A stretch of DNA of 64,000 bases. Source: a bacterium. Lineage in GTDB: Bacteria > Myxococcota_A > Polyangia > Nannocystales > Nannocystaceae. The DNA lies in NCBI GenBank assembly GCA_024742475.1, contig JANSYI010000013.1, forward strand, positions 124,001 to 188,000, in the 5' to 3' direction. This document shows, piece after piece, positions 44,661 through 53,728 of this stretch. Numbering within the stretch: position 1 is the first letter of the stretch; each line of letters opens with the position of its first letter. The translations under genes were made by a program, and so were the position numbers. The notes under the pieces are model-generated. The model saw only the letters and a list, made by a program, of their open reading frames with translations, did no database searches and was not told the DNA's origin.

Positions 44661-45941
44661 ATGGTCGAGGTCATCCAGCTTCAGCCGCCGACAGCCCTCG
44701 ACTGGACGCTGCCGGTCCCGGGCTCGAAGAGCATCACCAACCGGGCGCTGCTGCTGGCCGCGCTGGCCGAAGGGTCCTCCACGCTTCGAGGCTGGCTCGA
44801 TGCCGACGACACCCGCCACATGCGGGCATGCCTGGCGTCGCTGGGCGTCGAGGTCGTAAAGCGAGACGGCGCCCTGGCGGTCTCGGGGGCAGGCGGCCGC
44901 TTCACGTCGACGGAGGCGCCGCAGCTGTTCGTGGGGACGGCGGGCACGGTCGCGCGGTTCCTGCTCGCGGCTCTGGCCGGCAGCAACGTGGCCGCCACCA
45001 TGGACGGCACGCCGCGCATGCGCGAGCGCCCGATGGCCATGCTCATCGACGGCCTCCGGGCGATGGGTGCGTCGCTCGAGTGCACGCAGAACGAAGGCTT
45101 CATCCCCGTCCGCGTCGAAGCGCGGGGCCAGCTGCGCGGTGGCGAGGTGCGGCTGTCTCGTCCGGCGAGCTCGCAGTTCGTCTCAGGGCTGGTGATCGCC
45201 GCGACGCTCGCCGACGGACCCACGCAGGTGGTGCTCGAGCAAGGCACGCCCGCACGCCCATACGTCGACATGACGCTCCGCGTGCTCGCGTCGTTCGGGG
45301 GCTCGGCGGGGTGGGAGCAGGACACGCTGCACGTCGAGCCGAGCACGCTGCGCGGCTGCGACTACACCATCGAGGCCGACGCCTCTGCCGCGAGCTACCC
45401 GCTGACCCTGGCTGCGATCCACGGAGGGCGCGCGCAGGTGTCGCTGGGTCAGGGCAGCATGCAAGGTGACGCCAAGTTCGCGAGCGTGCTCGAACGCATG
45501 GGCGCCCGCGTCTCGCAGACCGGCGACGCCACCACGGTCGAGGGCACGGGCTCGCTGCGCGGCGGGCTGTTCGACCTCACCGACATGCCCGACATGACGC
45601 TCACCCTCGCCGTGGCGGCGCTCTTCGCCGAGGGGCCCACCGAGATTCGGGGCGTCGACATCCTGCGTCACCACGAGAGCGACCGGCTCGCCGTCGCTGC
45701 CACCGAGCTGCGCAAGCTCGGCGCCGAGGTCGAGGAGTACGACGATGGGCTGCGCATCGTGCCACCTGCGGGCAGTCGCCCCGGCGCGGTCGAGATCGAC
45801 ACGTACGACGACCACCGCGTGGCGATGGCGTTCGCCATGGCAGGCCACGTTGCGATTCGAGATCCGGGCTGCGTGGCCAAAACCTACCCCGAGTACTTCA
45901 ATCATCTACGGCAGACCGGTATGGTCGTCGCGCACGCATGA
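44661..45941 (+). CDS. aroA: 3-phosphoshikimate 1-carboxyvinyltransferase (EPSP synthase)
   Basis: AroA joins PEP and shikimate-3-phosphate in the cytoplasm, the penultimate step to chorismate. The 426-residue product matches the family length (about 427). Motifs: PGSKSITNRALLLAALAEG (phosphate and PEP binding), LFVGTAGTVARFLLAAL (the family GNAGTAMR region, here with G-T-A-G-T-V-A-R), DGTPRMRERPM and YDDHRVAMAFA near the end. The altered GNAGTA loop could affect glyphosate sensitivity; this is inference. Its stop overlaps the ATG of the next gene (ATGA), coupling it to an RNA methyltransferase. Confidence 0.96.
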   Translation: MVEVIQLQPPTALDWTLPVPGSKSITNRALLLAALAEGSSTLRGWLDADDTRHMRACLASLGVEVVKRDGALAVSGAGGRFTSTEAPQLFVGTAGTVARFLLAALAGSNVAATMDGTPRMRERPMAMLIDGLRAMGASLECTQNEGFIPVRVEARGQLRGGEVRLSRPASSQFVSGLVIAATLADGPTQVVLEQGTPARPYVDMTLRVLASFGGSAGWEQDTLHVEPSTLRGCDYTIEADASAASYPLTLAAIHGGRAQVSLGQGSMQGDAKFASVLERMGARVSQTGDATTVEGTGSLRGGLFDLTDMPDMTLTLAVAALFAEGPTEIRGVDILRHHESDRLAVAATELRKLGAEVEEYDDGLRIVPPAGSRPGAVEIDTYDDHRVAMAFAMAGHVAIRDPGCVAKTYPEYFNHLRQTGMVVAHA

Positions 45942-47254
45942 AGCCAGGCGACACCATCACGGTCTGCGCGGAGTCCCTGTCGCGCCACGGAGACGGGGTC
46001 GCGCAGCACGAGGGCCGAGAGGTGCATGTCGCCGGGCTGCTTCCCGGGGAGACCGGCGAGGTCAAGCTCGACTACGTCAGCCGGCAGCGGATGCGGGCGC
46101 ACGGCACGGTGATCGAGCGCCGCAACGCCCATCCGGGTCGTCGCCAGGCTCCTTGCCGACACCACGGCCGCTGCAACGGATGCGCCGTCATGGACATGGA
46201 CGTCGCCTCGCAGCGAGAGCTCAAGGTCGCGCAGCTGTCGAAGCGTCACGGGTTCGAGGTCGATCGCATCGTCGCCACCGACGACGACGGGCTCCACTAC
46301 CGCTGGTCGGTCAAGCGGGTGTTCGCGGGCAAACCGGGCGCGCTCGTCCTGGGCAGCTTCATGCGAGGCACCCACAACGTCGCCGACATGGAGGGCTGCC
46401 TCGTCGACCACCCCGACATCATCGCGGCGTGCGACGAGCTGCTCACGGTCGCCAACGATGCCGGCGCGGCCGCGTACGACGAGCTCGACGAGAGCGGCGA
46501 CCTCCGATACGCGTGGTTCAAGACCGACGGGCGGGGCAACGTGCTGGTCGCCATCGTCACCGCCGACCCGCTCGCGACGATGGCCCACGGCATCGCCGAA
46601 CGACTCGAGCGCCCCGCGGGCATCGCCTGGGGCGTCCACTCGGGCCGCGGCAACGACATGCGAGGTGTCACCATCCGCCCGCTGCGGGGCCGACAAACCC
46701 TCGCCATCGAGCTTTGCGGCGAGCTGGTCCACATCGGCCCGCAAGGCTTCCTCCAGCCCAACCCCACCACCGCCGCGCTGGCCTACCACGACCTCGTACG
46801 CGTCCCCGCCGGCGGCTTTCCCCACGGCCGCGTAGCGCTCGACCTCTACGCGGGCGCAGGCATCACCACCAACCTGCTTCGCGAGCGGTTCGAGGTGGTC
46901 GTCCCGTGCGAGTCCTACCCCGAGAGCGCGCGGGCGCTCGGTATCAAGGCCGAGCTTGTCGAAGAGTTCCTCGCGCCCATCCTCGCCGACCCGCACCACC
47001 CCCACCGCTCCCCCGATCTCGTCATCGCCAACCCGCCGCGGGGCGGTCTGGGAGCCGACGTGTGCAACCAGCTCAACGCGCTCGCGGCTCCGCGACTGCA
47101 CATCATGAGCTGCAGCCCGGCGTCACTGCACGAAGACCTCCAGCACCTCACGGGCGACGACGGTGCCTACAAGCTCATCGCGATGCGTGCCTTCGACACG
47201 CTGCCGCAGACCGCTCACATCGAGCTGGTCGCGTGGCTCGTTGGCAAGGGCTGA
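45938..47254 (+). CDS. TrmA/RlmD-type class I RNA 5-methyluridine methyltransferase
   Basis: A 438-residue RNA methyltransferase. An N-terminal TRAM domain (about 1-60; GDTITVCAESLSRHGDGVA) is followed by CRHHGRCNGC, three of the four usual [4Fe-4S] cysteines in C-X5-C-X2-C. The SAM domain has ALDLYAGAGITTNLL (motif I), NPPRGGLGADV (the N-P-P-R loop), LHIMSCSPASLHED (catalytic Cys in S-C-S-P) and FDTLPQTAHIELVAWL (the F-P-Q-T-x-H-x-E end motif). It would methylate a uridine in tRNA or 23S rRNA; which one is not decidable here. It is translationally coupled to aroA and converges on the CAP-domain gene (9 bases). Confidence 0.9.
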   Translation: MKPGDTITVCAESLSRHGDGVAQHEGREVHVAGLLPGETGEVKLDYVSRQRMRAHGTVIERRNAHPGRRQAPCRHHGRCNGCAVMDMDVASQRELKVAQLSKRHGFEVDRIVATDDDGLHYRWSVKRVFAGKPGALVLGSFMRGTHNVADMEGCLVDHPDIIAACDELLTVANDAGAAAYDELDESGDLRYAWFKTDGRGNVLVAIVTADPLATMAHGIAERLERPAGIAWGVHSGRGNDMRGVTIRPLRGRQTLAIELCGELVHIGPQGFLQPNPTTAALAYHDLVRVPAGGFPHGRVALDLYAGAGITTNLLRERFEVVVPCESYPESARALGIKAELVEEFLAPILADPHHPHRSPDLVIANPPRGGLGADVCNQLNALAAPRLHIMSCSPASLHEDLQHLTGDDGAYKLIAMRAFDTLPQTAHIELVAWLVGKG

Positions 47255-47263
47255 GTCGCGCCG

Positions 47264-47950
47264 TCAGAACGGGTGCTGCCCGACGTAGTTGCCCGGGGGG
47301 TCGTAGTTGCACACCCACACCTGGGTCGAACCGCACGAGGCCATGCCGCAGCCCAGGCTGCGAGAGTCGCCCCATACGACCTGGGTGTAGTGGCCGCAGA
47401 CCTTGCCCGACGCACAGGCGTGGGTCTGCGCGTCGTAGTCGCCCGCTTCCGAGGTCCACGACGCGGTCACTTGGGCGCCGCCCGCCGGCTGCGTGGTCCA
47501 GTAGAGATTCTCGCCGTAGGACTTGTCGGGGTTGTGCTGAAGAGCGCATCCGTTGGCCGCCAGCGCACCGGCCCAGCGCCGCGCAGTCTCGGCGACCTCG
47601 TCGGACCAGGTCAACGCCGCGACGCCAACCTGCTCGCGCGCGGCGTTGTGCGCCGAAAGCAGCGCCGCGCGCGTCTTGGCGTCGAGCGGTTCGGGCATGG
47701 CCGACGCATCCGGCCGCTGCGTCGGCGCGCCCTCGCGGGGCTTCGTCGTCGGTCGCCGCCGCTTCGTCCGCTTCCGCTTGCGGGGCTTTCGCTTGCGAGC
47801 ACGAGTCGCCGACTCCTCAGGGGTGTCCTCGCTCGCCGCCACCGAGGAGGGCGAATGTGCGGCTTGGGCCGGCTGGATGGTGGGAGCATCGACGGAGGTC
47901 GAGGCGCATCCCAAGATGGTGATCAGGCCGACGGTGCAGCGAACGAACAT
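47264..47950 (-). CDS. CAP-domain (SCP/PR-1) lipoprotein
   Basis: A 228-residue lipoprotein starting MFVRCTVGLITILGC (Cys15). A highly basic linker (RKRKPRKRKRTKRRRP) separates it from a CAP domain: LLSAHNAAREQVGVAALTW, YGENLYW, HYTQVVWGDSRSLGCG, and the C-terminal VCNYDPPGNYVGQHPF. These are the four CAP signature motifs, with paired Cys forming likely disulfides. CAP proteins act in the extracellular space in lipid binding or cell-wall interaction. The basic linker could bind acidic surface polymers or DNA. The role in this organism is unknown. Confidence 0.93.
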   Translation of the reverse strand: MFVRCTVGLITILGCASTSVDAPTIQPAQAAHSPSSVAASEDTPEESATRARKRKPRKRKRTKRRRPTTKPREGAPTQRPDASAMPEPLDAKTRAALLSAHNAAREQVGVAALTWSDEVAETARRWAGALAANGCALQHNPDKSYGENLYWTTQPAGGAQVTASWTSEAGDYDAQTHACASGKVCGHYTQVVWGDSRSLGCGMASCGSTQVWVCNYDPPGNYVGQHPF

Positions 47951-48071
47951 GGCTCGATGGGGTAGATGCGCCACCGGGCAAGTGTGACGCAGATGGGCCC
48001 GCGGACGCCGACCTACATTGGCACCCAGGCCGGGTGCCGCCGGGCCGCGCAGAGGCTAGAATGAAGGAGCG

Positions 48072-48386
48072 ATGAGCGAGAACGAAGAGACGCCCACCGA
48101 AGACGCGGAGACCAAGCCCAAGAGCGACCTGCTCGGTCAGCTCGAATCCGGGCTCGGCGAGCTCAAGTCGATGGCGGGCGACCTCGGCGAGCGCCTCTCG
48201 GGGGCCGCCTCCGAGGCCTCCTCCGACGCCAAGGAGACCTGGAAGAAGATGGAGCCGCAGGTCAAAGAGAAGCTCAAGACCGCCGAGGAGACGCTCGAAG
48301 GTGTCACCGAGGTCGCGGCCGAGCAGCTCAAGGGCCTGTTCGGCGAGCTCAAGTCCTCGATGCAGTCACTCAAAGACAAGCTCTGA
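48072..48386 (+). CDS. Small amphipathic helical protein
   Basis: A 104-residue soluble protein with AAGGAGCG directly before ATG 48072. It is helical throughout, rich in Glu, Lys, Ala and Ser, with an 11-residue-like periodicity (LGELKSMAGDLGERLSGAA, EKLKTAEETLEGVTEVAAEQ, ending SMQSLKDKL). The look is that of apolipoprotein/LEA-like or YtxH-like helical proteins that bind membranes or other proteins. There is no signal sequence. It lies upstream of a bactofilin gene on the same strand, but a hairpin separates the two. A role is not assignable. Confidence 0.72.
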   Translation: MSENEETPTEDAETKPKSDLLGQLESGLGELKSMAGDLGERLSGAASEASSDAKETWKKMEPQVKEKLKTAEETLEGVTEVAAEQLKGLFGELKSSMQSLKDKL

Positions 48387-48391
48387 GCCGC

Positions 48392-48418
48392 CGGGCACGA
48401 GTGCAGCGCCCGTGCCCG
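48392..48418 (+). terminator. Hairpin after the small helical gene
   Basis: CGGGCACG and CGTGCCCG form a perfect 8-base stem with an 11-base loop, starting 6 bases after the stop of the helical gene. There is no T run after it, so it is either a weak terminator or an mRNA-stabilising hairpin. Confidence 0.4.
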
Positions 48419-48507
48419 CGCTTACATGTGCGACGATCGAACGGATCTAGGTAGTGGTTGCGGTGGAGCGCGTCGGCGAAGGACTATGGCCGCCGGAGTC
48501 GAAGCAC

Positions 48508-48924
48508 GTGTCGAACCCTCAGAACTACATCACCGAGGACACCACCATCAAAGGCAGCATCACCACGGCCTCGTCGCTGACGATCGCCGGGGCGATCGAG
48601 GGCGACGTGAACGCTGGCGGTGAGATCACTGTCCTCGACGATGCGTTCGTCAAGGGCGACGTGTCCGGACCCAACGTCAAGATCCTCGGAAAGGTCGAGG
48701 GCCGCGTGAGCGCGACCGGACGTCTCGAGATCTCGGCGACGGGCCAGGTCATCGGCGACATCTCGGTGCGGGCGCTTCACATCGAAGAGGGCGGCACGCT
48801 TCAGGGCGAGTGCAACATGGGCGGGAAGGTCGCGCCCAAACCCGCGCCGAAGCCGAGCGTCCCCTCGCCTGCCTCGACTCCGCGACCGGCGGTGTCCAAC
48901 GTCCCCCCTCCGGGCGGCGCCTGA
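48508..48924 (+). CDS. Bactofilin
   Basis: About 138 residues from GTG 48508; GTG 48454 is an alternative adding 18 residues. The core is a beta-helical bactofilin domain: ITEDTTIKGSITTASSLTIAGAIEGDVNAG, then VKGDVSGPNVKILGKVEGRV and ATGRLEISATGQVIGDISV, the repeated G-x-V/I-x-G-x-V/I pattern. A Pro-rich tail (PKPAPKPSVPSPASTPRP) follows, as in myxobacterial bactofilins, and can contact partners. Bactofilins polymerise without nucleotide into cytoskeletal filaments that shape the cell or position chromosome-segregation proteins. There is no adjacent peptidase or ParAB gene in the window. Confidence 0.93.
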   Translation: MSNPQNYITEDTTIKGSITTASSLTIAGAIEGDVNAGGEITVLDDAFVKGDVSGPNVKILGKVEGRVSATGRLEISATGQVIGDISVRALHIEEGGTLQGECNMGGKVAPKPAPKPSVPSPASTPRPAVSNVPPPGGA

Positions 48925-49159
48925 CCCATTCGCCGTCGCCATTGGCGGTGGCAGATTCGAATCGGGACGACGCCCCCAACACGCGTGAGCCGACCGACTG
49001 TTCGTCGGTTCGGGAGGTCGATGTGGGGCAAGTCTCGACGCGCGCCGGAGGTGGCGCCTTAGGACAGGTACCCGTGCGACGACGCACGGGCTCTCGCGAG
49101 ACATCCACCCGGTTTGCACACGTTTTCACGGACGGGCTTTCGGCTAGCCTAATCCGAGA

Positions 49160-50836
49160 ATGGGAGCTGAATCGAACACGGATGTCACTGTCGACTTCGA
49201 AGTCGACCCCGGATCCTACCGGCATTGGAAGGTCTCCTACGACGGCGCCATCGCGCGCGTCGCCATGGATGTCGACCCCAACGGTGGGCTCCGCAGTGAC
49301 TACGAGCTGAAGCTCAACTCGTACGACCTCGGCGTCGACATCGAGCTGGCCGACATCGTTCGTCGCATGCGGTTCGAGCACCCCGAGGTGCGCGTGGTCG
49401 TGATGACCTCGGGCAACGACAAGGTGTTCTGCGCGGGCGCCAACATCCAGATGCTCGGCAGCAGCACGCACGGCTGGAAGGTCAACTTCTGCAAGTTCAC
49501 CAACGAGACGCGCTGCGAGATCGAAGAAGCCACCGAAGCCAGCGCGCAGGTCTACATCGCGGCGTGCAACGGCACGACGGCCGGCGGCGGCTACGAGCTG
49601 GCGCTGGCGTGCAAGGAGATCTACCTCCAAGACGACGGCAACTCGGCGGTGAGCCTTCCCGAGGTGCCGCTGCTCGGCGTCCTGCCCGGCACCGGCGGCC
49701 TCACGCGCTTGGTCGACAAGCGCCGCATCCGTCGCGACCGCGCGGACGTGTTCTCGACCACGGCCGAGGGCATGCGAGGCAAGCGAGCAGTGCAGTGGAA
49801 CCTGGTCGACGACGTGTTCCCTCGCTCGAAGTTCGACGAGAAGATCGCGGCGCGCTGCGAGGCACTGGTCGCGGACGCGGGCGAACTGGCCAGCGGCGAA
49901 CGCAAGGGCGTGACGCTGGGCAAGCTCGGGGTCGAGTCGCTCGACAACGGCCGCAAGTACTCGAGCGTCGAGGTCACGTGGGACGACGAGGCCCGCACGG
50001 CGACGCTCACCATCGAGGGGCCGACGGCCGAAGACGTGGCGCTCGCCGAGCGCGGCGCCGAGGCGATGCACGAAGCCGGCGATCAACTGTGGGCGCTTCG
50101 GGCCTACCGTGAGCTCGACGACGCGCTGCTCCACCTTCGCAGCAACCACCCCAACGTCGGGTTGGTCGTCGTGCGCGCCAAGGGTGATGCCAAGCGCGTG
50201 TTGGCTCACGACAGCGCGCTGGTGAAGACGCGCGACCACTGGTTCGTTCGCGAAGTGCTGCTGCACATGGGCCGTGTGCTTCGTCGCATGGACAACACGA
50301 GCCGCTCGTTCTTCGCGCTCGGTGATGCCGGCACCGCGTTCGCGGGCAACCTGCTCGAGCTCGCTCTGGCCAGCGACAGGTTCTACTTGCTGGACGATCC
50401 GGACAACGTCGTTCATGTCGGAATCAGCGACCTCAGCGAGGGCGCACTCCCGATGAGCACCGGACTCACCCGCATCCAGGCCCGCCTCTACGGCGAAGCC
50501 GACAAAGCCGAAGCCCTGGTCGGCCGCCGCGACCTTCTGGGTCCCGAAGACGCCGACGACGCCGGGCTGGTCACGATGCTGCTCGACGACATCGACTGGG
50601 ACGACGACGTGCGCATCGCCATCGAAGAGCGCGTGAGCCTGTCGCCCGACGCACTCACCGGGATGGAACAGAACCTGCGCTTCGTCGGTCCCGAAACCCC
50701 CGACTCCAAGATCTACGCCCGGCTCAGCGCCTGGCAGAACTGGATCTTCATCCGCCCCAACGCCACCGGACCCGAGGGCGCACTCACCCTTTACGGCCGC
50801 CCCGAACGCCCCGCGTTCGACTGGCGCCGCGTCTAA
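49160..50836 (+). CDS. boxC: Benzoyl-CoA-dihydrodiol lyase
   Basis: BoxC opens the ring of 2,3-epoxybenzoyl-CoA by hydrolytic cleavage in aerobic benzoyl-CoA degradation. The 558-residue product has the family length (about 555) and a crotonase-fold first half: VVVMTSGNDKVFCAGANIQM, AACNGTTAGGGYELALACKE (the oxyanion-hole loop), then EVPLLGVLPGTGGLTR. A second crotonase-like half follows with LVVVRAKGDAKRVLAHDSAL. It starts at ATG 49160; the boxB gene follows after 27 bases. No boxA, benzoate-CoA ligase or boxR was seen within the window, so the remaining steps must be encoded elsewhere. Confidence 0.95.
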   Translation: MGAESNTDVTVDFEVDPGSYRHWKVSYDGAIARVAMDVDPNGGLRSDYELKLNSYDLGVDIELADIVRRMRFEHPEVRVVVMTSGNDKVFCAGANIQMLGSSTHGWKVNFCKFTNETRCEIEEATEASAQVYIAACNGTTAGGGYELALACKEIYLQDDGNSAVSLPEVPLLGVLPGTGGLTRLVDKRRIRRDRADVFSTTAEGMRGKRAVQWNLVDDVFPRSKFDEKIAARCEALVADAGELASGERKGVTLGKLGVESLDNGRKYSSVEVTWDDEARTATLTIEGPTAEDVALAERGAEAMHEAGDQLWALRAYRELDDALLHLRSNHPNVGLVVVRAKGDAKRVLAHDSALVKTRDHWFVREVLLHMGRVLRRMDNTSRSFFALGDAGTAFAGNLLELALASDRFYLLDDPDNVVHVGISDLSEGALPMSTGLTRIQARLYGEADKAEALVGRRDLLGPEDADDAGLVTMLLDDIDWDDDVRIAIEERVSLSPDALTGMEQNLRFVGPETPDSKIYARLSAWQNWIFIRPNATGPEGALTLYGRPERPAFDWRRV

Positions 50837-50863
50837 CCCACCACCACTTCAGGAGCACTCGCT

Positions 50864-52297
<1,434 letters not shown>

Positions 52298-52317
52298 AGG
52301 AGTGCGGTGGTTTTGGA

Positions 52318-52350
52318 GCCCGCCCCGGCGTTGCCGGTGGCGGGCTTTTC
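52318..52350 (+). terminator. Intrinsic terminator after boxB
   Basis: GCCCGCC pairs with GGCGGGC and inside it CCGGC pairs with GCCGG around loop GTT, with one bulged T. TTTTCGTTTG follows. It starts 20 bases after the boxB stop, in the right position to end the boxCB transcript. Confidence 0.85.
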
Positions 52351-52391
52351 GTTTGTGGTGGTGGTGGGGTCGACGGGGCGTTCAGTCTCCC

Positions 52392-52421
52392 GCCCCGCGG
52401 AAACGCGGGGCTTCTTCTTTG
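52392..52421 (+). terminator. Second intrinsic terminator, GAAA tetraloop
   Basis: GCCCCGCG and CGCGGGGC form an 8-base stem closed by a GAAA loop and followed by TTCTTCTTT. It backs up the first terminator 40 bases upstream. Confidence 0.8.
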
Positions 52422-52911
52422 CCCTCGGAAGGCCGGGGCACCTTCGGGACACCCGGCCCGCGCGCCGTCCGGTAGTGTCAGCAGATGCGTGTTGTCCTCC
52501 TGGCGTTCGCCGGACTCGCGAGCCGGGACGCAGCGCGTTCGGTTCGCGACTCGCTGCGAATCCCGCTCGGTGCTCGACGCGAACTGGGAGGCGAGACCGC
52601 GCTCCTGCGAGGCCGACGACACGTCGCTCCCGCCCCGCGAGCTCAGCGAACCCGCGGGAGCGTGACGGTCAGGCCGCGCTCCCGAGCCCGCTCGACGAGC
52701 CCGCTCATCGGCCCAACGCTCGCCTGTTGTGGCCGGGCTATTTGATCCCTGCCAGCTCGGCAGAACTGATCCCGTCCCAGCTCGCCTGAACTGATCCCAC
52801 CTCAGCTCGGCAGAACTGATCCCCCCACCTGAAACGGAGCTCAGCGCACGTGGTGCGAAGGGAGGGTGATGCTGTGGGTACCGGAGAACGTAGTCGAGTG
52901 AAGCCCGAGCC
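52422..52911. other. 490 bases without a convincing gene
   Basis: No frame here has protein-like composition or a ribosome site. The only structure I see is the triplicated 22-23-base repeat at 52752-52823. Low coding signal next to the DUF2378-like gene and the accessory zone suggests a site of past insertion or loss. Confidence 0.5.
52752..52823. repeat. Three imperfect tandem repeats, possible insertion-sequence end
   Basis: Units of 22-23 bases with a 24-25-base period: CAGCTCGGCAGAACTGATCC, then CAGCTCGCCTGAACTGATCC, then the first form again. Multiple short repeats containing GATCAGTT or its complement are a feature of IS21-type termini, so this may be one end of a lost element. No transposase gene is present. 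The family link is from memory and is weak. Confidence 0.6.
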
Positions 52912-53550
52912 TCACCCCGCTACACCCGCGCGCTCCCCCAGATCGACGGCCGTGAACGCCGAGCACAGCTGCACCCCGTGCGCCTCGCCCGTCAACCTAA
53001 ACGAGGCCGTCTCGATACTCCCCGGCTGCCGACGAGCGATCTCGATCGCAGTCGCCACATACGCATTCGCCATCGTCGTCCACCACGGAGCAAGATCAAC
53101 CGGAATCCCCGCAAGTTCGCCAGAAACGATCCTCGCGCCATCATCGGTTGCGGTTGCCGTGACGAAGTCGAAGTACTGGCTCGCGACGAGCGGCACACGC
53201 TTGGCGATGATGCGAGTGGAGACGAAGCGCAGCAGCATCTGATGCATGGCGCCGATGTCCTGACGAGCCTGAATGCAGGTGCGGCGATGCACGAACTCGA
53301 GGAACGGCTCGTCGGTCACACGGCTGCACGCGATGCCGGCGACCGCCAACGGGTACGTGTCGTACCAGCGCGACGCGAGGAACGCCTGCTCCAGGAAGGT
53401 GGCCCAAACCGGACCGTACCGAGGATTCATCTCGCACAGGGCATCTCGCTGCGCCTGCGGCCCTCCTGGAAGCTGCGTCTCGACGTACTGCTGGTGTCCG
53501 CGATAGGCGTTGCCCTTCACGCGAAACGGGGCGCTGCCGGGCTCGAACAC
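52912..53550 (-). CDS. TIGR02265/DUF2378-like protein
   Basis: About 212 residues from GTG 53550. The frame extends to 53763, but the extra N-terminal part is Arg-rich and overlaps the upstream gene, so the shorter start is preferred. The domain begins RVKGNAYRGHQQYVETQLPGG and continues with FLEQAFLASRWYDTYPLAVAG, MHQMLLRFVSTRII and PGSIETASFRLTGEAHG. This order (K-G-x near the start, a W-Y-x-x-x-x-Y motif, a C-terminal G-E) matches what I recall of the Myxococcales-restricted TIGR02265 family, whose function is unknown. There is no signal peptide. It follows the FG-GAP lipoprotein gene on the same strand. Confidence 0.6.
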   Translation of the reverse strand: MFEPGSAPFRVKGNAYRGHQQYVETQLPGGPQAQRDALCEMNPRYGPVWATFLEQAFLASRWYDTYPLAVAGIACSRVTDEPFLEFVHRRTCIQARQDIGAMHQMLLRFVSTRIIAKRVPLVASQYFDFVTATATDDGARIVSGELAGIPVDLAPWWTTMANAYVATAIEIARRQPGSIETASFRLTGEAHGVQLCSAFTAVDLGERAGVAG

Positions 53551-53728
53551 TGGGCTTTGTAGAGCGGACGCGCCTCCATCCCGGGGAGGGATGTATCGCT
53601 TGCCACGATGGTCCACTACCCAGAATGTATCGCGCTGCGAGGGTCCGACGGCAACCCAGCGTGCGGTGCCATTGCGGGACCCTCGGCGGGCTGCCCCCGG
53701 CCGTGCCGACCAGCGGTCGATCTCGCGT

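Noticed and set aside
45745..47922. 725-codon plus-strand frame across aroA, the methyltransferase and the CAP gene
   Set aside because: It is Arg/Pro-rich out-of-frame reading through three well-supported genes.
48950..48968. tRNA-like T-loop (GATTCGAATC)
   Set aside because: Neighbouring bases do not form a T stem, acceptor stem or anticodon arm on either strand; it is just a 10-base palindrome.
52485..52745. Possible 86-residue small gene after boxB
   Set aside because: Arg/Ala-rich composition, no ribosome site, and the sequence has no coding bias.
52752..52823. CRISPR-like array
   Set aside because: The units are directly tandem with spacing of only 2-3 bases and no spacers; no cas genes are present.
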